A stretch of DNA of 64,000 nt from Pacificispira sp002696645 (GCF_048892425.1 NZ_JBLZHU010000010.1:1-64000), one strand, 5' to 3'. Shown: positions 44,774-53,557, numbered from the stretch's first letter. A program made the numbers and translations. The notes: a model not told the origin generated them from the sequence alone.

Positions 44774-45991
44774 ATGAATACCATCGTTAAACCGTCCGCT
44801 GAAGCTATGGGAGCCCCGAAAGAATGGGACCGCAGTGGCCTGCCGGCCTGGACTTATGGCAGTGATGAGCTGACAGAGGTGGAAAAGGACGCCTTGTTCC
44901 GGCGCCATTGGCAGATTGCCTGTCACATATCGGATGTTCCTAATCCGGGTGACTATATCTCCTTCGATATGTGCGGAGAGCGCGCCCTGGTGATGCGCGA
45001 CAAAGAGGGTGAGGTTCGGGCCTTTCATAACCTGTGTCGTCATCGTGGTGCACGCGTTCTGGCCGGGGATCGGGGCGAATGCCCGCACGTGATCACCTGC
45101 CCGTTTCATGGCTGGAGCTATAATCTGGATGGCACGCTGCGCAGTCCGGCGGTTCCATCCAGCCTGCCAAAGCTGGATCCCGTTGAACATGGTCTAAAGC
45201 CAATTGAGATGGAAATCTGGCATGGCTTTGTCTTTTTGCGATTCCTGCCGGGCGATCAGCCGTCTGTCGCGACAATTTTTGCGCGGCATGAAGAAGAGGT
45301 CGCGCAATACAAGATGGCAACCATGGTGCCTGCTGCTGATACGTTCTGGCAGCATGAAATGGCGGTGAACTGGAAGTCGGTGCGGGATGTCGATAATGAA
45401 GGCTATCATGTCGCCAAGGCGCATCCGGGTTTGCAGGAATTATACGGCAGCAACTATTTTGATGAGCCGTTAAACAATGGTACCAGCCGGTCATTCGGGC
45501 AATTCAGTGACCATCCGGGTCGAAGCTGGAGTGTGCGCAATTACAAAAATATCCTGCCGGTGATGGAAAATCTGAATCCAGACAGTCAGAAGGCATGGCT
45601 GTATCTGGGGATTTTCCCGAATGTTGTGATCGGGTTCTATCCGACCAGTGTGATCTTCTATCAGGAATATCCGATTTCCGCGCGGCGCACGGTCCAGCGT
45701 GGCGCAACCTATCGATATGCGGATGAAACGCGGGAAATGCGCCTGTCGCGCTATCTGGCGGAACGCATTGACCGGGATACCCAGGATGAGGATACGCAAT
45801 TGATCGAGTGGTCCTGCGAGGCAACCGAATCCAGCGCCTATGATGGAATTATTTTGTCAGACCGGGAATACAATGTACGCTGTTATCATGACGCTTTTCG
45901 CGCCGCGGTTCCGGTTATGTGCTTGCCACAGGAACCAGAACCAAACACGATGGCAAAAATAAATGCGTCAATGGGGTCGAAACAGGGATAA
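44774..45991 (+). CDS. Rieske non-haem iron oxygenase, quaternary-amine type
   Basis: Catalytic oxygenase subunit of 405 residues. The Rieske cluster ligands are C88, H90, C109 and H112 (CRHRG and CPFHGW). The mononuclear iron site is EGYHVAKAH, with H212 and H217, and a C-terminal Asp in the SSAYDGIILSDRE region. Glu209 stands where most family members have the bridging Asp; carnitine monooxygenase CntA has Glu at the same spacing. It therefore likely hydroxylates or demethylates a betaine or carnitine-like compound. No reductase gene is adjacent. ATG 44774 was preferred (AAGG upstream) over ATG 44753. It sits between the two halves of an amine ABC transporter. Confidence 0.88.
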   Translation: MNTIVKPSAEAMGAPKEWDRSGLPAWTYGSDELTEVEKDALFRRHWQIACHISDVPNPGDYISFDMCGERALVMRDKEGEVRAFHNLCRHRGARVLAGDRGECPHVITCPFHGWSYNLDGTLRSPAVPSSLPKLDPVEHGLKPIEMEIWHGFVFLRFLPGDQPSVATIFARHEEEVAQYKMATMVPAADTFWQHEMAVNWKSVRDVDNEGYHVAKAHPGLQELYGSNYFDEPLNNGTSRSFGQFSDHPGRSWSVRNYKNILPVMENLNPDSQKAWLYLGIFPNVVIGFYPTSVIFYQEYPISARRTVQRGATYRYADETREMRLSRYLAERIDRDTQDEDTQLIEWSCEATESSAYDGIILSDREYNVRCYHDAFRAAVPVMCLPQEPEPNTMAKINASMGSKQG

Positions 45992-46080
45992 TCCATAGTC
46001 GAGTTGGTCCATATCAGGGGGAAGCGAGTGGAGCGACATAAATATTGGTACCGTTGTATTGTGACATCAGGTGATTGCCG

Positions 46081-46971
46081 GTGAGCGTGTCTAACGCCAG
46101 CGGATTATCGATGTTCTTTCGGCGTGAAGGGGTTCGTGGCTTTGCCTTGATGAGCCCGTCCTTTATCTTTGCCCTGCTGTTGCTGGCGGTCCCGATCGGG
46201 GTGATCATCACATTCAGCTTCTGGACCCAGACTTATCTGGATATTGATACCACCCTGACATTACAGAATTATCGCGAAGTCTTTGAAAAGCCGATTTACG
46301 GGGTTTTGTTGCAACGATCGCTGATCGTGGCCGGGTCGGTGACATTCCTGACGGTTATTCTGGCCTATCCGCTGGCATATTACGTTGCCTTCCATGTTCA
46401 CCAGCGCAAGGCATTGTGGATATTCCTGATCACAATCCCCTTCTGGACCAGCTATCTGCTGCGTATCTTCGCCTGGAAACTGATCCTGGGCTATAATGGT
46501 GTGGTCAATACCAGCCTGATGGAGATTGGCTTAATCAATGAGCCACTTGATTTCATCCTCTATAATATGAATGCCGTGATCCTGACGCTGTCCCATGCCT
46601 GGATGCCGTTTGCCATTTTGCCGATTTATGTCTCTCTTCAAAAGATCGACCGCAGCTATCTTGAGGCCGCGACCGATCTGGGGGATGGACCGATCCGTCG
46701 TTTTCTGCGGGTGACATTGCCCCTGTCACTGCCGGGCGTGCTGGCCGCCATGGTTGTTGTGTTCATCCCGACCATTGGGGATTACGTGACGCCAAAACTG
46801 GTTGGTGGCACGGATGGTTTGATGATTGCCAATATGATTCAGGTTCAGTTCGGAAAGGCCAATAACTGGCCCCTTGGGGCGGCTTTGGCTGTGACAACCA
46901 TGGTGACCGTGACGCTGGTCGCGACGGGCTTCGTCTTTTTCGCGAAATGGCTTGGCGGGAGGGCGCGATGA
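46081..46971 (+). CDS. ABC transporter permease (PotB-like), second set
   Basis: Inner-membrane permease of 296 residues with six helices. The EAA loop is LQKIDRSYLEAATDLGDGPIRRFLRVTLPLSLPGVLAAM near residue 189, then FIPTIGDYVTPKLVGGTDGLMIANMI. The start is GTG 46081 with AGGTGA six bases upstream; no ATG lies near. It is 89 bp after the Rieske gene and 39 bp before the second permease gene, so Rieske and transporter genes are probably one transcript. Confidence 0.9.
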   Translation: MSVSNASGLSMFFRREGVRGFALMSPSFIFALLLLAVPIGVIITFSFWTQTYLDIDTTLTLQNYREVFEKPIYGVLLQRSLIVAGSVTFLTVILAYPLAYYVAFHVHQRKALWIFLITIPFWTSYLLRIFAWKLILGYNGVVNTSLMEIGLINEPLDFILYNMNAVILTLSHAWMPFAILPIYVSLQKIDRSYLEAATDLGDGPIRRFLRVTLPLSLPGVLAAMVVVFIPTIGDYVTPKLVGGTDGLMIANMIQVQFGKANNWPLGAALAVTTMVTVTLVATGFVFFAKWLGGRAR

Positions 46972-47010
46972 TACGCACCGCAATCATGACCATTGGGCAG
47001 GGAGGGTGTC

Positions 47011-47811
47011 ATGCGTTTTAAATTTCTGACGCTTTATGCGGTCGCCTTCATGCTTTTTCTCTATCTGCCGGTTCTGTTCCTGCCTTTGTTTTCATTCAAT
47101 GACAGCACAATCGTCGCCTTTCCGTTGAAAGGCTTCACGCTGCAATGGTACGAAAACCTGCTGTCTGAAACGACCATGCATCAGGCGTTTTTCAACAGTA
47201 TGCAGGTTGGCTGGTCGACTGCGGTTATCTCAACATTGCTGGGCATATGCGCCGCACGCGCCGTGACGCGCTATAATTTCTTTGCCAAGAAATCGATCAC
47301 CGCTTTTGTCATGCTGCCGCTGGTTCTGCCGGAGATCATCGTGGCCATTTCATTGTTGGTGGTGATCCTGTGGCTGGGTTTTAACCTATCGCTGATCAGC
47401 GTCACCCTGGGTCATATCTTAATGACGGTGCCGTTCTCCACGGCGGTCTTGATTTCCAGTTTTGAAGGCTTTGATGAAAGTCTGGAGGAAGCCTCGATGG
47501 ATCTGGGGGAGGGGCCATTTATGACCTTTCTGCGGGTCACACTGCCGATGGTCGCGCCGGGGATCATATCCAGCCTGTTGATCACCTTCACCATTTCCCT
47601 GGATGAATTCATCGTCGCGTTCTTTCTGACAGGAACAGAACCGACCTTACCGATTTACATCTGGGGACAGCTCAGATTCATCGCCAAACTCCCCAATGTT
47701 GTCGCCTTGGGCAGCATCCTGTTGTTCTCGTCTTTTGTGCTGCTATGCATCGCTGAATTGGTGCGGCGGCGTGCGCAACGACGCACTGGTATAGAAGGAA
47801 GCATCTTATGA
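47011..47811 (+). CDS. ABC transporter permease (PotC-like), second set
   Basis: Inner-membrane permease of 266 residues with six helices. The EAA loop is EGFDESLEEASMDLGEGPFMTFLRVTLPMVAPGIISS near residue 155, then TISLDEFIVAFFLTGTEPTLPIYIWGQLRF. ATG 47011 follows GGGAGGG. It overlaps the ATPase gene at its end (ATGA). It forms the heterodimeric channel with the upstream PotB-like protein. Confidence 0.9.
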   Translation: MRFKFLTLYAVAFMLFLYLPVLFLPLFSFNDSTIVAFPLKGFTLQWYENLLSETTMHQAFFNSMQVGWSTAVISTLLGICAARAVTRYNFFAKKSITAFVMLPLVLPEIIVAISLLVVILWLGFNLSLISVTLGHILMTVPFSTAVLISSFEGFDESLEEASMDLGEGPFMTFLRVTLPMVAPGIISSLLITFTISLDEFIVAFFLTGTEPTLPIYIWGQLRFIAKLPNVVALGSILLFSSFVLLCIAELVRRRAQRRTGIEGSIL

Positions 47812-48893
47812 GTGGTCGACCGATTATCCAGATCGATCAGGTCTGGCGTCGTTTTGGCGATGTGGCGGCATTGGATGGCGTCAGCGTTGATATCAAAAGC
47901 GGGGAATTCTTCTCTCTTTTGGGACCATCAGGCTGTGGCAAGACAACGTTGCTGCGCCTGATTGCCGGGTTCGATGATCCGACTGAAGGCAAGATCTTGA
48001 TCGATGGCCAGCCTATGATGGGGGTGCCCGCCAATCGACGCCCAACCAATATGGTGTTCCAGTCTTATGCCGTGTTCCCACATTTGACCGTGGCGCAGAA
48101 TGTCGCCTATGGATTGCGGAAACAGCGCATAAGTTCCAGTGATCGTGACCGTCAGGTTGAAGAGTCCCTGAAGCAGGTTGGACTGGGCGGGCTGGGTCAT
48201 CGTCGGTCTACAGAATTGTCCGGTGGTCAGCGCCAGCGGGTCGCCTTGGCTCGCGCCCTGATCATGCGCCCTAAGGTACTGCTGCTGGACGAACCGCTCT
48301 CTGCGCTGGATAAAAAGCTGCGGGAGCATATGCAGGTCGAATTGCGCCAGTTACAGCGTCAGGTCGGAATCACCTTTATCCTGGTGACCCATGATCAGGA
48401 AGAGGCCCTGACCATGTCGGACCGGATTGCCGTGATGTTTGGTGGCAAGATCAGTCAATGCGACACGCCCGAAAACATCTATCAGAATCCGATCAGCTCT
48501 TCGGTTGCGAAATTCATTGGTGGGATGAACATTATCGATGCTTCTGTCGTCGATCAGACGGAAGAGGCTGTGACGGTTGATGCCGCCATTTTTGGCAAGG
48601 TCACGATCAAAAACCCCTATCATCTGCGCTTTGATTCCGACTTTGCGGTCGGGGTACGCCCTGAACGCCTGACCCTGCTGTTTGATGCAGGCGATACGGA
48701 AGAACGCGAATTGCAGGGTGAAATCAGACAGGCGGCCTATTTTGGCGATATGACATATTATGATGTCGCATTGCCGGGCCGGGATGCGCCCGTGACGGTA
48801 TCGATGCGCAATGCTATCGGTCGCCCCATCCTGTCTGAAGGCAATCCGGTGCGTATTGGATGGGCGCCGGAATCTCTGGTTCCTTTGGCCTAG
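47808..48893 (+). CDS. ABC transporter ATP-binding protein (PotA-like)
   Basis: ATPase of 361 residues. Walker A is LGPSGCGKTTLLRLIAG near residue 43, the signature is LSGGQRQRVALARAL, Walker B is VLLLDEPLSALDKKL, and the switch His lies in ILVTHDQEEAL. A C-terminal TOBE/OB regulatory domain follows from about residue 240 (VGVRPERLTLLF). It is the only ATPase in this locus and could drive both permease pairs. Its stop codon overlaps the crtC stop in CTAG at 48890-48893, marking the edge of the photosynthesis cluster. Confidence 0.92.
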   Translation: MSGRPIIQIDQVWRRFGDVAALDGVSVDIKSGEFFSLLGPSGCGKTTLLRLIAGFDDPTEGKILIDGQPMMGVPANRRPTNMVFQSYAVFPHLTVAQNVAYGLRKQRISSSDRDRQVEESLKQVGLGGLGHRRSTELSGGQRQRVALARALIMRPKVLLLDEPLSALDKKLREHMQVELRQLQRQVGITFILVTHDQEEALTMSDRIAVMFGGKISQCDTPENIYQNPISSSVAKFIGGMNIIDASVVDQTEEAVTVDAAIFGKVTIKNPYHLRFDSDFAVGVRPERLTLLFDAGDTEERELQGEIRQAAYFGDMTYYDVALPGRDAPVTVSMRNAIGRPILSEGNPVRIGWAPESLVPLA

Positions 48894-49834
48894 TTTGCGC
48901 GTCTTGGCATTCGGAAGGGCAATAAAACCTGTACCCAACGCTGGTTGAAGCGATCCAGGTTCAGGCTTTCATGTACGCCGGTTGCGACCTCCCCCCCGAG
49001 TCCCATTTGAATCGCGGAGCGCGCATAAAATGGCGTATCTTCCAGGGTTCTTAAAAGCTTAACACGGCTGGACGCATCGCTGCGGGTGATCCGCGCGACC
49101 TGCCAGTTTATATTGGGTAGTCGTATTCTGGGCGGGGCATCAATTGCGGCACTACCCCCTTTGGCAAAAAATCGGTGAGCGATGGTGCGCCGGGTCTGAT
49201 CCCGTTGGGTCAGGTCATAGTAAACCACGGCATCCCCATTGGGCAGTTCCGCCCGAGACCAATCCCAACCCTGAAAATCATCCTCCAGCGGGGCACTGCC
49301 CCTGTTGCTGTCCATATAGCCGGACCCTGCCCAAGTCAGGTCGGGATGTGTCATTTCCACTTGTATCCGGGCACAGGGGGCGATCGGTCCCCAATGATGT
49401 TGACCGTTGCGGTGCAGGGTAAAGTCCCGATCGTTCAGCACTATGGGTGTGATTCTGATTGTGCCCCGAATGCGCCTGGGGAAGGGAACTGCGATTTCAT
49501 TCACGTCGACAATGGCCGTGCCGTTCTCCCAGCGCAGGGAACTGGGGCCGATTTTTAGATGTGTGGGGCCGCGATCCAGGGCGCTCGCCCCCCGCTCGGT
49601 CATCGCCCAGCGGGATCCGGGACGGCCATACAATGCGACATTCATGGCACAGTGATTTTCCGCAGGCACCGGTCCCTTTTCTCTGGCCCAGGCATAATAT
49701 GGCGAAAACACACTGCCGATCAGGGCGATGATGGTTATGCCGTGGCGGCCATCGTCGCTGAGTCCGTCCAGATACCACCAGGCATAGCCATTGGACCCTA
49801 TCTTGATGTCCAGCCTTGGTCCGCCATCAGGCAA
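48890..49834 (-). CDS. crtC: Hydroxyneurosporene synthase (carotenoid 1,2-hydratase)
   Basis: Enzyme of about 314 residues that adds water across the terminal 1,2 double bond of neurosporene or lycopene, the first step to spirilloxanthin-type carotenoids. The family landmarks begin SNGYAWWYLDGLSDDGRHGITIIALIGSVFSPYYAWARE and include FQGWDWSRAELPNGDAVVYYDL and the conserved FYARSAI near the C-terminus. No ATG fits. The likeliest start is TTG at 49834, inside the last codons of crtD, giving MPDGGPRLDIKIGSNGYAWW; the open frame itself runs back to 50107 but that part is the crtD shadow. Translation is probably coupled to crtD. Confidence 0.88.
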   Translation of the reverse strand: MPDGGPRLDIKIGSNGYAWWYLDGLSDDGRHGITIIALIGSVFSPYYAWAREKGPVPAENHCAMNVALYGRPGSRWAMTERGASALDRGPTHLKIGPSSLRWENGTAIVDVNEIAVPFPRRIRGTIRITPIVLNDRDFTLHRNGQHHWGPIAPCARIQVEMTHPDLTWAGSGYMDSNRGSAPLEDDFQGWDWSRAELPNGDAVVYYDLTQRDQTRRTIAHRFFAKGGSAAIDAPPRIRLPNINWQVARITRSDASSRVKLLRTLEDTPFYARSAIQMGLGGEVATGVHESLNLDRFNQRWVQVLLPFRMPRRAN

Positions 49835-51291
49835 TCGGCCGCCATCTGTCCCGACAGGCTGGCTGTTGGTATCCCCGATCCTGGATGCACGCTGCCCCCC
49901 GCCAGATACAGGCCCGGTATCTTTGTCTTGGGTCCGGGTCTGGCAAAGAAACTGCCCCAGCCGTGGGATGCCTGACCATACAGCGCCCCCCCGGTCGCTG
50001 GGAACAGGTGGTTGAAATCCGTTGGCGTGGTGACCTGTTGCGCGTCCGACGGCGCTGACAGGGTCAGGCCACAGCGCGCCAAAAGGGTCTGCATCATCTC
50101 GGCGCATCGCTCGATCTCCGCTGGTGAATAGATGTGGGTATCGCCGTTGGCCGGCGCATTGATCAGAAAGAACAGACGTTCTCGATCTGTGGGGGCGGGA
50201 TCGACGTCGTTGCGATCCTGGGCGCAGATATAGGTGGTCGGGCTTCGCGGCATGGTGCTCTGCTGAAAAATAGCCTCAAATTCCGCACGGTAATCATCTG
50301 AAAAGAACACGGTGTGTCGATGCAGGGGAAAGCCTTCGACTTTTGCCAGGGTCGAAAAGGTCATAGCGGACAATGATCGTATGGCTGGCTTGGCGCCAGT
50401 GGATTTCAGGGCCCCTCCAAAAAGGCCTGCTGCCGGGGCGGCGGCATCTGAATTCAGGATCACCGCGCGGGCCGTCACCGTCTTGCCCGTGGACAGGGTG
50501 ACGTTGAAAGTGCGGTTTTTCTCTATCGATATCGAATCAACATGGGCACGAAACGAAATTGATCCTCCCAGATCCCGGATTAAACCGGTAAGGGCAGTGG
50601 CCAGTTTGTGCATTCCGCCCTTGATATACCAGACGCCTTCCTGTTCCACATGGGCAACCAGGCTAAGATTGGGCGGGCAATGAAATGGGGATGATCCGTA
50701 ATATGTGGCATAGCGCCCAAACAATTGGTGCAGCCGCGCATCCTTGAAATATTTTCCCAACGCATCCCACATCGATTTATGGGGTTGGGTGCGAAACAGC
50801 GCCATCGCGCCCGCCGGGCCGGTTGTTTTCGCCATGGCTGCCAGACTGGTATCTTTCGCCCGCATGAAGGGCAGGCCGACATGACGGTAGATATCGGCTG
50901 CATCGGCCAGAAATGCGCGAAACCGTCTGGCTTCTGCGGCACCGGCAAAACCCCCAATCGCATCAATCGCCTGTTGGCGGTCCGCATGCAGGTCAAATCG
51001 ACTGCCATCGCTCCAGCCATGGCGGGCCAGAATTGTCGCCTTTTGTAAGGTGATTAAATCATCCAGGGATTTGCCCGTGTTGGCCAGCAACTGGTCAAAG
51101 ACCCAGCGCATGGTGAACACCGTGGGGCCCGCATCAATTCTTTGGCCCTCCACGTCGATCTCACGCATTTTTCCGCCGGGTTCTGATTCTTTTTCCAGGA
51201 CAATCACTTCGACGCCCCGTGCCAGCAATGCGATGGCCGCGCTGAGTCCCGCGATCCCTGCGCCAACAATGATGACCGGGTTGGCGGCCAT
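49798..51291 (-). CDS. crtD: 1-hydroxycarotenoid 3,4-desaturase (methoxyneurosporene dehydrogenase)
   Basis: FAD-dependent carotenoid desaturase of 497 residues acting at C-3,4 of the hydroxylated carotenoid. The N-terminal FAD motif is VIIVGAGIAGLSAAIALLARG with E-rich EKESEPGGKM. The conserved DAGPTVFTMRWVFDQL separates CrtD from CrtI. The C-terminal FAD segment is GLYLAGGSVHPGSGIPTASLSG. It is first gene of crtDC, reading away from crtE, with two PpsR-type boxes in the shared upstream region. It overlaps crtC by about 37 bp. Confidence 0.93.
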   Translation of the reverse strand: MAANPVIIVGAGIAGLSAAIALLARGVEVIVLEKESEPGGKMREIDVEGQRIDAGPTVFTMRWVFDQLLANTGKSLDDLITLQKATILARHGWSDGSRFDLHADRQQAIDAIGGFAGAAEARRFRAFLADAADIYRHVGLPFMRAKDTSLAAMAKTTGPAGAMALFRTQPHKSMWDALGKYFKDARLHQLFGRYATYYGSSPFHCPPNLSLVAHVEQEGVWYIKGGMHKLATALTGLIRDLGGSISFRAHVDSISIEKNRTFNVTLSTGKTVTARAVILNSDAAAPAAGLFGGALKSTGAKPAIRSLSAMTFSTLAKVEGFPLHRHTVFFSDDYRAEFEAIFQQSTMPRSPTTYICAQDRNDVDPAPTDRERLFFLINAPANGDTHIYSPAEIERCAEMMQTLLARCGLTLSAPSDAQQVTTPTDFNHLFPATGGALYGQASHGWGSFFARPGPKTKIPGLYLAGGSVHPGSGIPTASLSGQMAADCLMADQGWTSR

Positions 51292-51303
51292 ACTATTTTC
51301 CTT

Positions 51304-51346
51304 TGTCGTTGATTATTTACACAAATGATGTCTATCATAGTTGACA
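51304..51346. promoter_or_regulatory. Paired PpsR/CrtJ-type boxes between crtD and crtE
   Basis: Two exact TGT-N12-ACA motifs occur at 51304-51321 and 51329-51346, seven bases apart (25 bp centre to centre). The second ends in TTGACA, a -35-like hexamer on the plus strand. TGT-N12-ACA is the established operator of the aerobic photosynthesis repressor PpsR/CrtJ, which binds paired sites cooperatively. The position suits repression of both crtDC and crtEF. Confidence 0.8.
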
Positions 51347-51455
51347 CTTATCGGGAAGGCTTTGCTGCCACAGTGGTTAAGGAGCCCCGAAACGATCACA
51401 AATACCCGTCCCGTTTATGCGAGGTATCGGGAGATAGTTGGTGGGGAGCGTAGGC

Positions 51456-52337
51456 ATGGACATCGCACAGCGAATTGAACGCAGCATTGAACAGACGATT
51501 TCCCGGGCACGCGCGCCGGGCTCGCCCCCAAAATTGGGTCAGGCAATGCAGTATGCAGTATTTCCAGGTGGGGCGCGCATCCGGCCGAAACTCTGTCTTT
51601 CCGTGGCGCTGACCTGTGGGGACGATAATCCTGCAATGGCAGACGCTGCGGCAACCGCAATTGAACTGCTGCATTGTGCATCGCTGGTGCATGATGATCT
51701 GCCCTGTTTTGACGATGCTGAAATGCGCCGTGGTAAACCATCCGTTCACCGTGCCCACGGGGAACCTGTGGCCGTGCTGGCAGGCGATGCTTTGATCATC
51801 CTGGCCTTTGAAATCCTGGCACGCCGCATTCCCGATAATCCGGAACGCGCAGCGACCCTGTTGCGCATCATTACAGGCGCGGTTGGTATGCCCTTTGGCA
51901 TTACCGCAGGCCAGGCCTGGGAGTCGGAAGACGGCGCGATCCTGGCGGATTATCAACGAGCGAAAACAGGCTCTTTGTTTGCCGCGGCTACGGCGGCCGG
52001 GGGCGCGGCGGCCGGCGCGGATGCGTCACTGTGGCAAACATTGGGGGAGCGTCTGGGCGAGGCCTATCAGGTCGCCGACGACATTGCCGATGTGATTGGC
52101 GATCCAGATCTGTTGGGCAAACCAACGGGACAGGATGCAACTTTCGGGCGGCCTAATGCGGTTGCGGCCCATGGGATGGACGGCGCTGCGAAACGCCTGA
52201 CAACCCTGATCGTTGAAGCAATTGACTCGATCCCCCCATCGCCTGGGCAGGCGGTGTTGAGGCAACAGATTTTGCAAGAGTCCCGGCGCTTTATGCCCAA
52301 GGGAATGGCAATCGAAATTCCGGTCAGCGCGCTTTAG
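51456..52337 (+). CDS. crtE: Geranylgeranyl diphosphate synthase
   Basis: Prenyltransferase of 293 residues making GGPP, the C20 precursor of phytoene and of the bacteriochlorophyll tail. The first Asp-rich motif is HDDLPCFDDAEMRRG (DDxxxxD) near residue 82 and the second is YQVADDIADVIGD near residue 210. GGARIRPKL is the usual diphosphate-binding segment. ATG 51456 was preferred over the TTG at 51438. It is first gene of the crtEF-bch-puf run, with PpsR boxes about 110-150 bp upstream. crtF follows after 43 bp. Confidence 0.93.
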   Translation: MDIAQRIERSIEQTISRARAPGSPPKLGQAMQYAVFPGGARIRPKLCLSVALTCGDDNPAMADAAATAIELLHCASLVHDDLPCFDDAEMRRGKPSVHRAHGEPVAVLAGDALIILAFEILARRIPDNPERAATLLRIITGAVGMPFGITAGQAWESEDGAILADYQRAKTGSLFAAATAAGGAAAGADASLWQTLGERLGEAYQVADDIADVIGDPDLLGKPTGQDATFGRPNAVAAHGMDGAAKRLTTLIVEAIDSIPPSPGQAVLRQQILQESRRFMPKGMAIEIPVSAL

Positions 52338-52380
52338 ATCAAGATCACCCTGTTCTGAAAGAGGGTAGATTTGAATATTC

Positions 52381-53475
52381 ATGGCACTCCCAGAAATCAT
52401 TGACCGACTGGTCGCTAGCCCCAAGTTTCGCCGTTTTTCAGCAGGGTTTTTGCCGTTCCGACCATTGGCGCGGCACCGTTCCAAGGTGTTGTTTGATCTG
52501 ATGGCAGGATTTGTTCACAGCCAGATATTGCTGGCCTGTGTTCGGCTTGATTTGCCAAGTCTTTTGCTGGAGCGCCCGCGTCGTCTTTCCGAGCTGATGG
52601 GCCATACAGGCTTGTCAGAAGAGGCCATGACCCGATTGTTGAAGGCCGCGATTTCCCTGGGGCTTGTAAGGCGACGGCGCGGGGATCTGTATGGATTGGG
52701 GCCGGTCGGACAAGACGTTGCCAATAATGCCGCAGCGCTTGCGATGATTGAACATCATGTCGCCTTCTATGCCGATATGCGCGATCCCATTGCGTTGTTG
52801 AAACGGGAAGTTCCTGAAACCGCATTGGCGGCCTATTGGCCTTATGTGGGGGATCGGGACGGAGTGACGGAGTCCGTTGCGTCTGATTACAGCACATTGA
52901 TGGCCCAGTCCCAGGAAGGTGTCGCCGAAGAGGTGCTGGATGATTATTCCGTCAAGGGGCGTCGTCACATTCTCGATATAGGTGGTGGTGATGGAACATT
53001 TTTGTCTGCTGTTGCCCGTCGCGTCTCTCTTGATACCAAACTGACCCTGTTTGATTTGCCCCAGGTTGCTCAGGCTGCGCGGCACCGTCTGACGGCAGCG
53101 GGGCTGGCGGACCGCATTGAAACGGTGGGTGGCGATTTTCTTGAAACCCCTCTGCCGGGGGATGCTGATTTGATTACGCTGATCCGGGTGCTGTTTGACC
53201 ATCCTGATCGGATCGTGGCCCCGTTGCTGAAGGCAATACGCGCGGCAATCGCACCCGATGGGGCGCTGTTGATTGCCGAACCCGTATCAGAAACGCCCGG
53301 CGGTGAGCGAATCGCAGATGCCTATTTCAGCTTCTATCTGCTGGCCATGGGGGAGGGGCAGGTTCGCACCAAAGCGCATCATACAGACCTGCTAAAGAAC
53401 GCGGGATTTTCCAAAGTTCGGGTGGTTTCCTGCCGGATGCCGCATTTGGTGCGTTTGATTGAAGCGCGACCCTGA
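52381..53475 (+). CDS. crtF: Hydroxyneurosporene O-methyltransferase
   Basis: SAM-dependent methyltransferase of 364 residues that methylates the 1-hydroxyl of acyclic carotenoids. An N-terminal winged-helix dimerisation domain (LSELMGHTGLSEEAMTRLLKAAISLGLV) precedes the methyltransferase fold with SAM motif ILDIGGGDGTFLSAVARR near residue 200, followed by LTLFDLPQV. It is co-oriented with crtE, and is separated from bchC by a 188-bp regulatory region. Confidence 0.92.
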   Translation: MALPEIIDRLVASPKFRRFSAGFLPFRPLARHRSKVLFDLMAGFVHSQILLACVRLDLPSLLLERPRRLSELMGHTGLSEEAMTRLLKAAISLGLVRRRRGDLYGLGPVGQDVANNAAALAMIEHHVAFYADMRDPIALLKREVPETALAAYWPYVGDRDGVTESVASDYSTLMAQSQEGVAEEVLDDYSVKGRRHILDIGGGDGTFLSAVARRVSLDTKLTLFDLPQVAQAARHRLTAAGLADRIETVGGDFLETPLPGDADLITLIRVLFDHPDRIVAPLLKAIRAAIAPDGALLIAEPVSETPGGERIADAYFSFYLLAMGEGQVRTKAHHTDLLKNAGFSKVRVVSCRMPHLVRLIEARP

Positions 53476-53492
53476 GGGAGTTTGGATTTATC

Positions 53493-53557
53493 TGTCAGTA
53501 TAATTTGACAACAAAAGTGTAAATTATAGTTGACATTTTGCAGTGTAAATTTACAGT
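53493..53557. promoter_or_regulatory. Paired PpsR/CrtJ-type boxes and promoter upstream of bchC
   Basis: TGT-N12-ACA motifs lie at 53493-53510 and 53518-53535, seven bases apart (25 bp centre to centre), followed by the perfect palindrome TGTAAATTTACA at 53544-53555. TTGACA at 53530-53535 and TACAGT at 53552-53557 (16-base spacer) make a plausible sigma-70 promoter covered by the boxes. A PpsR-controlled bchC promoter between crtF and bchC is established in Rhodobacter. Confidence 0.82.

Noticed and set aside
49835..50107. N-terminal extension of crtC back to 50107
   Set aside because: This part lies entirely within crtD in another frame, and its translation is unlike any CrtC; CrtC homology begins only at about SNGYAWWYLDG.
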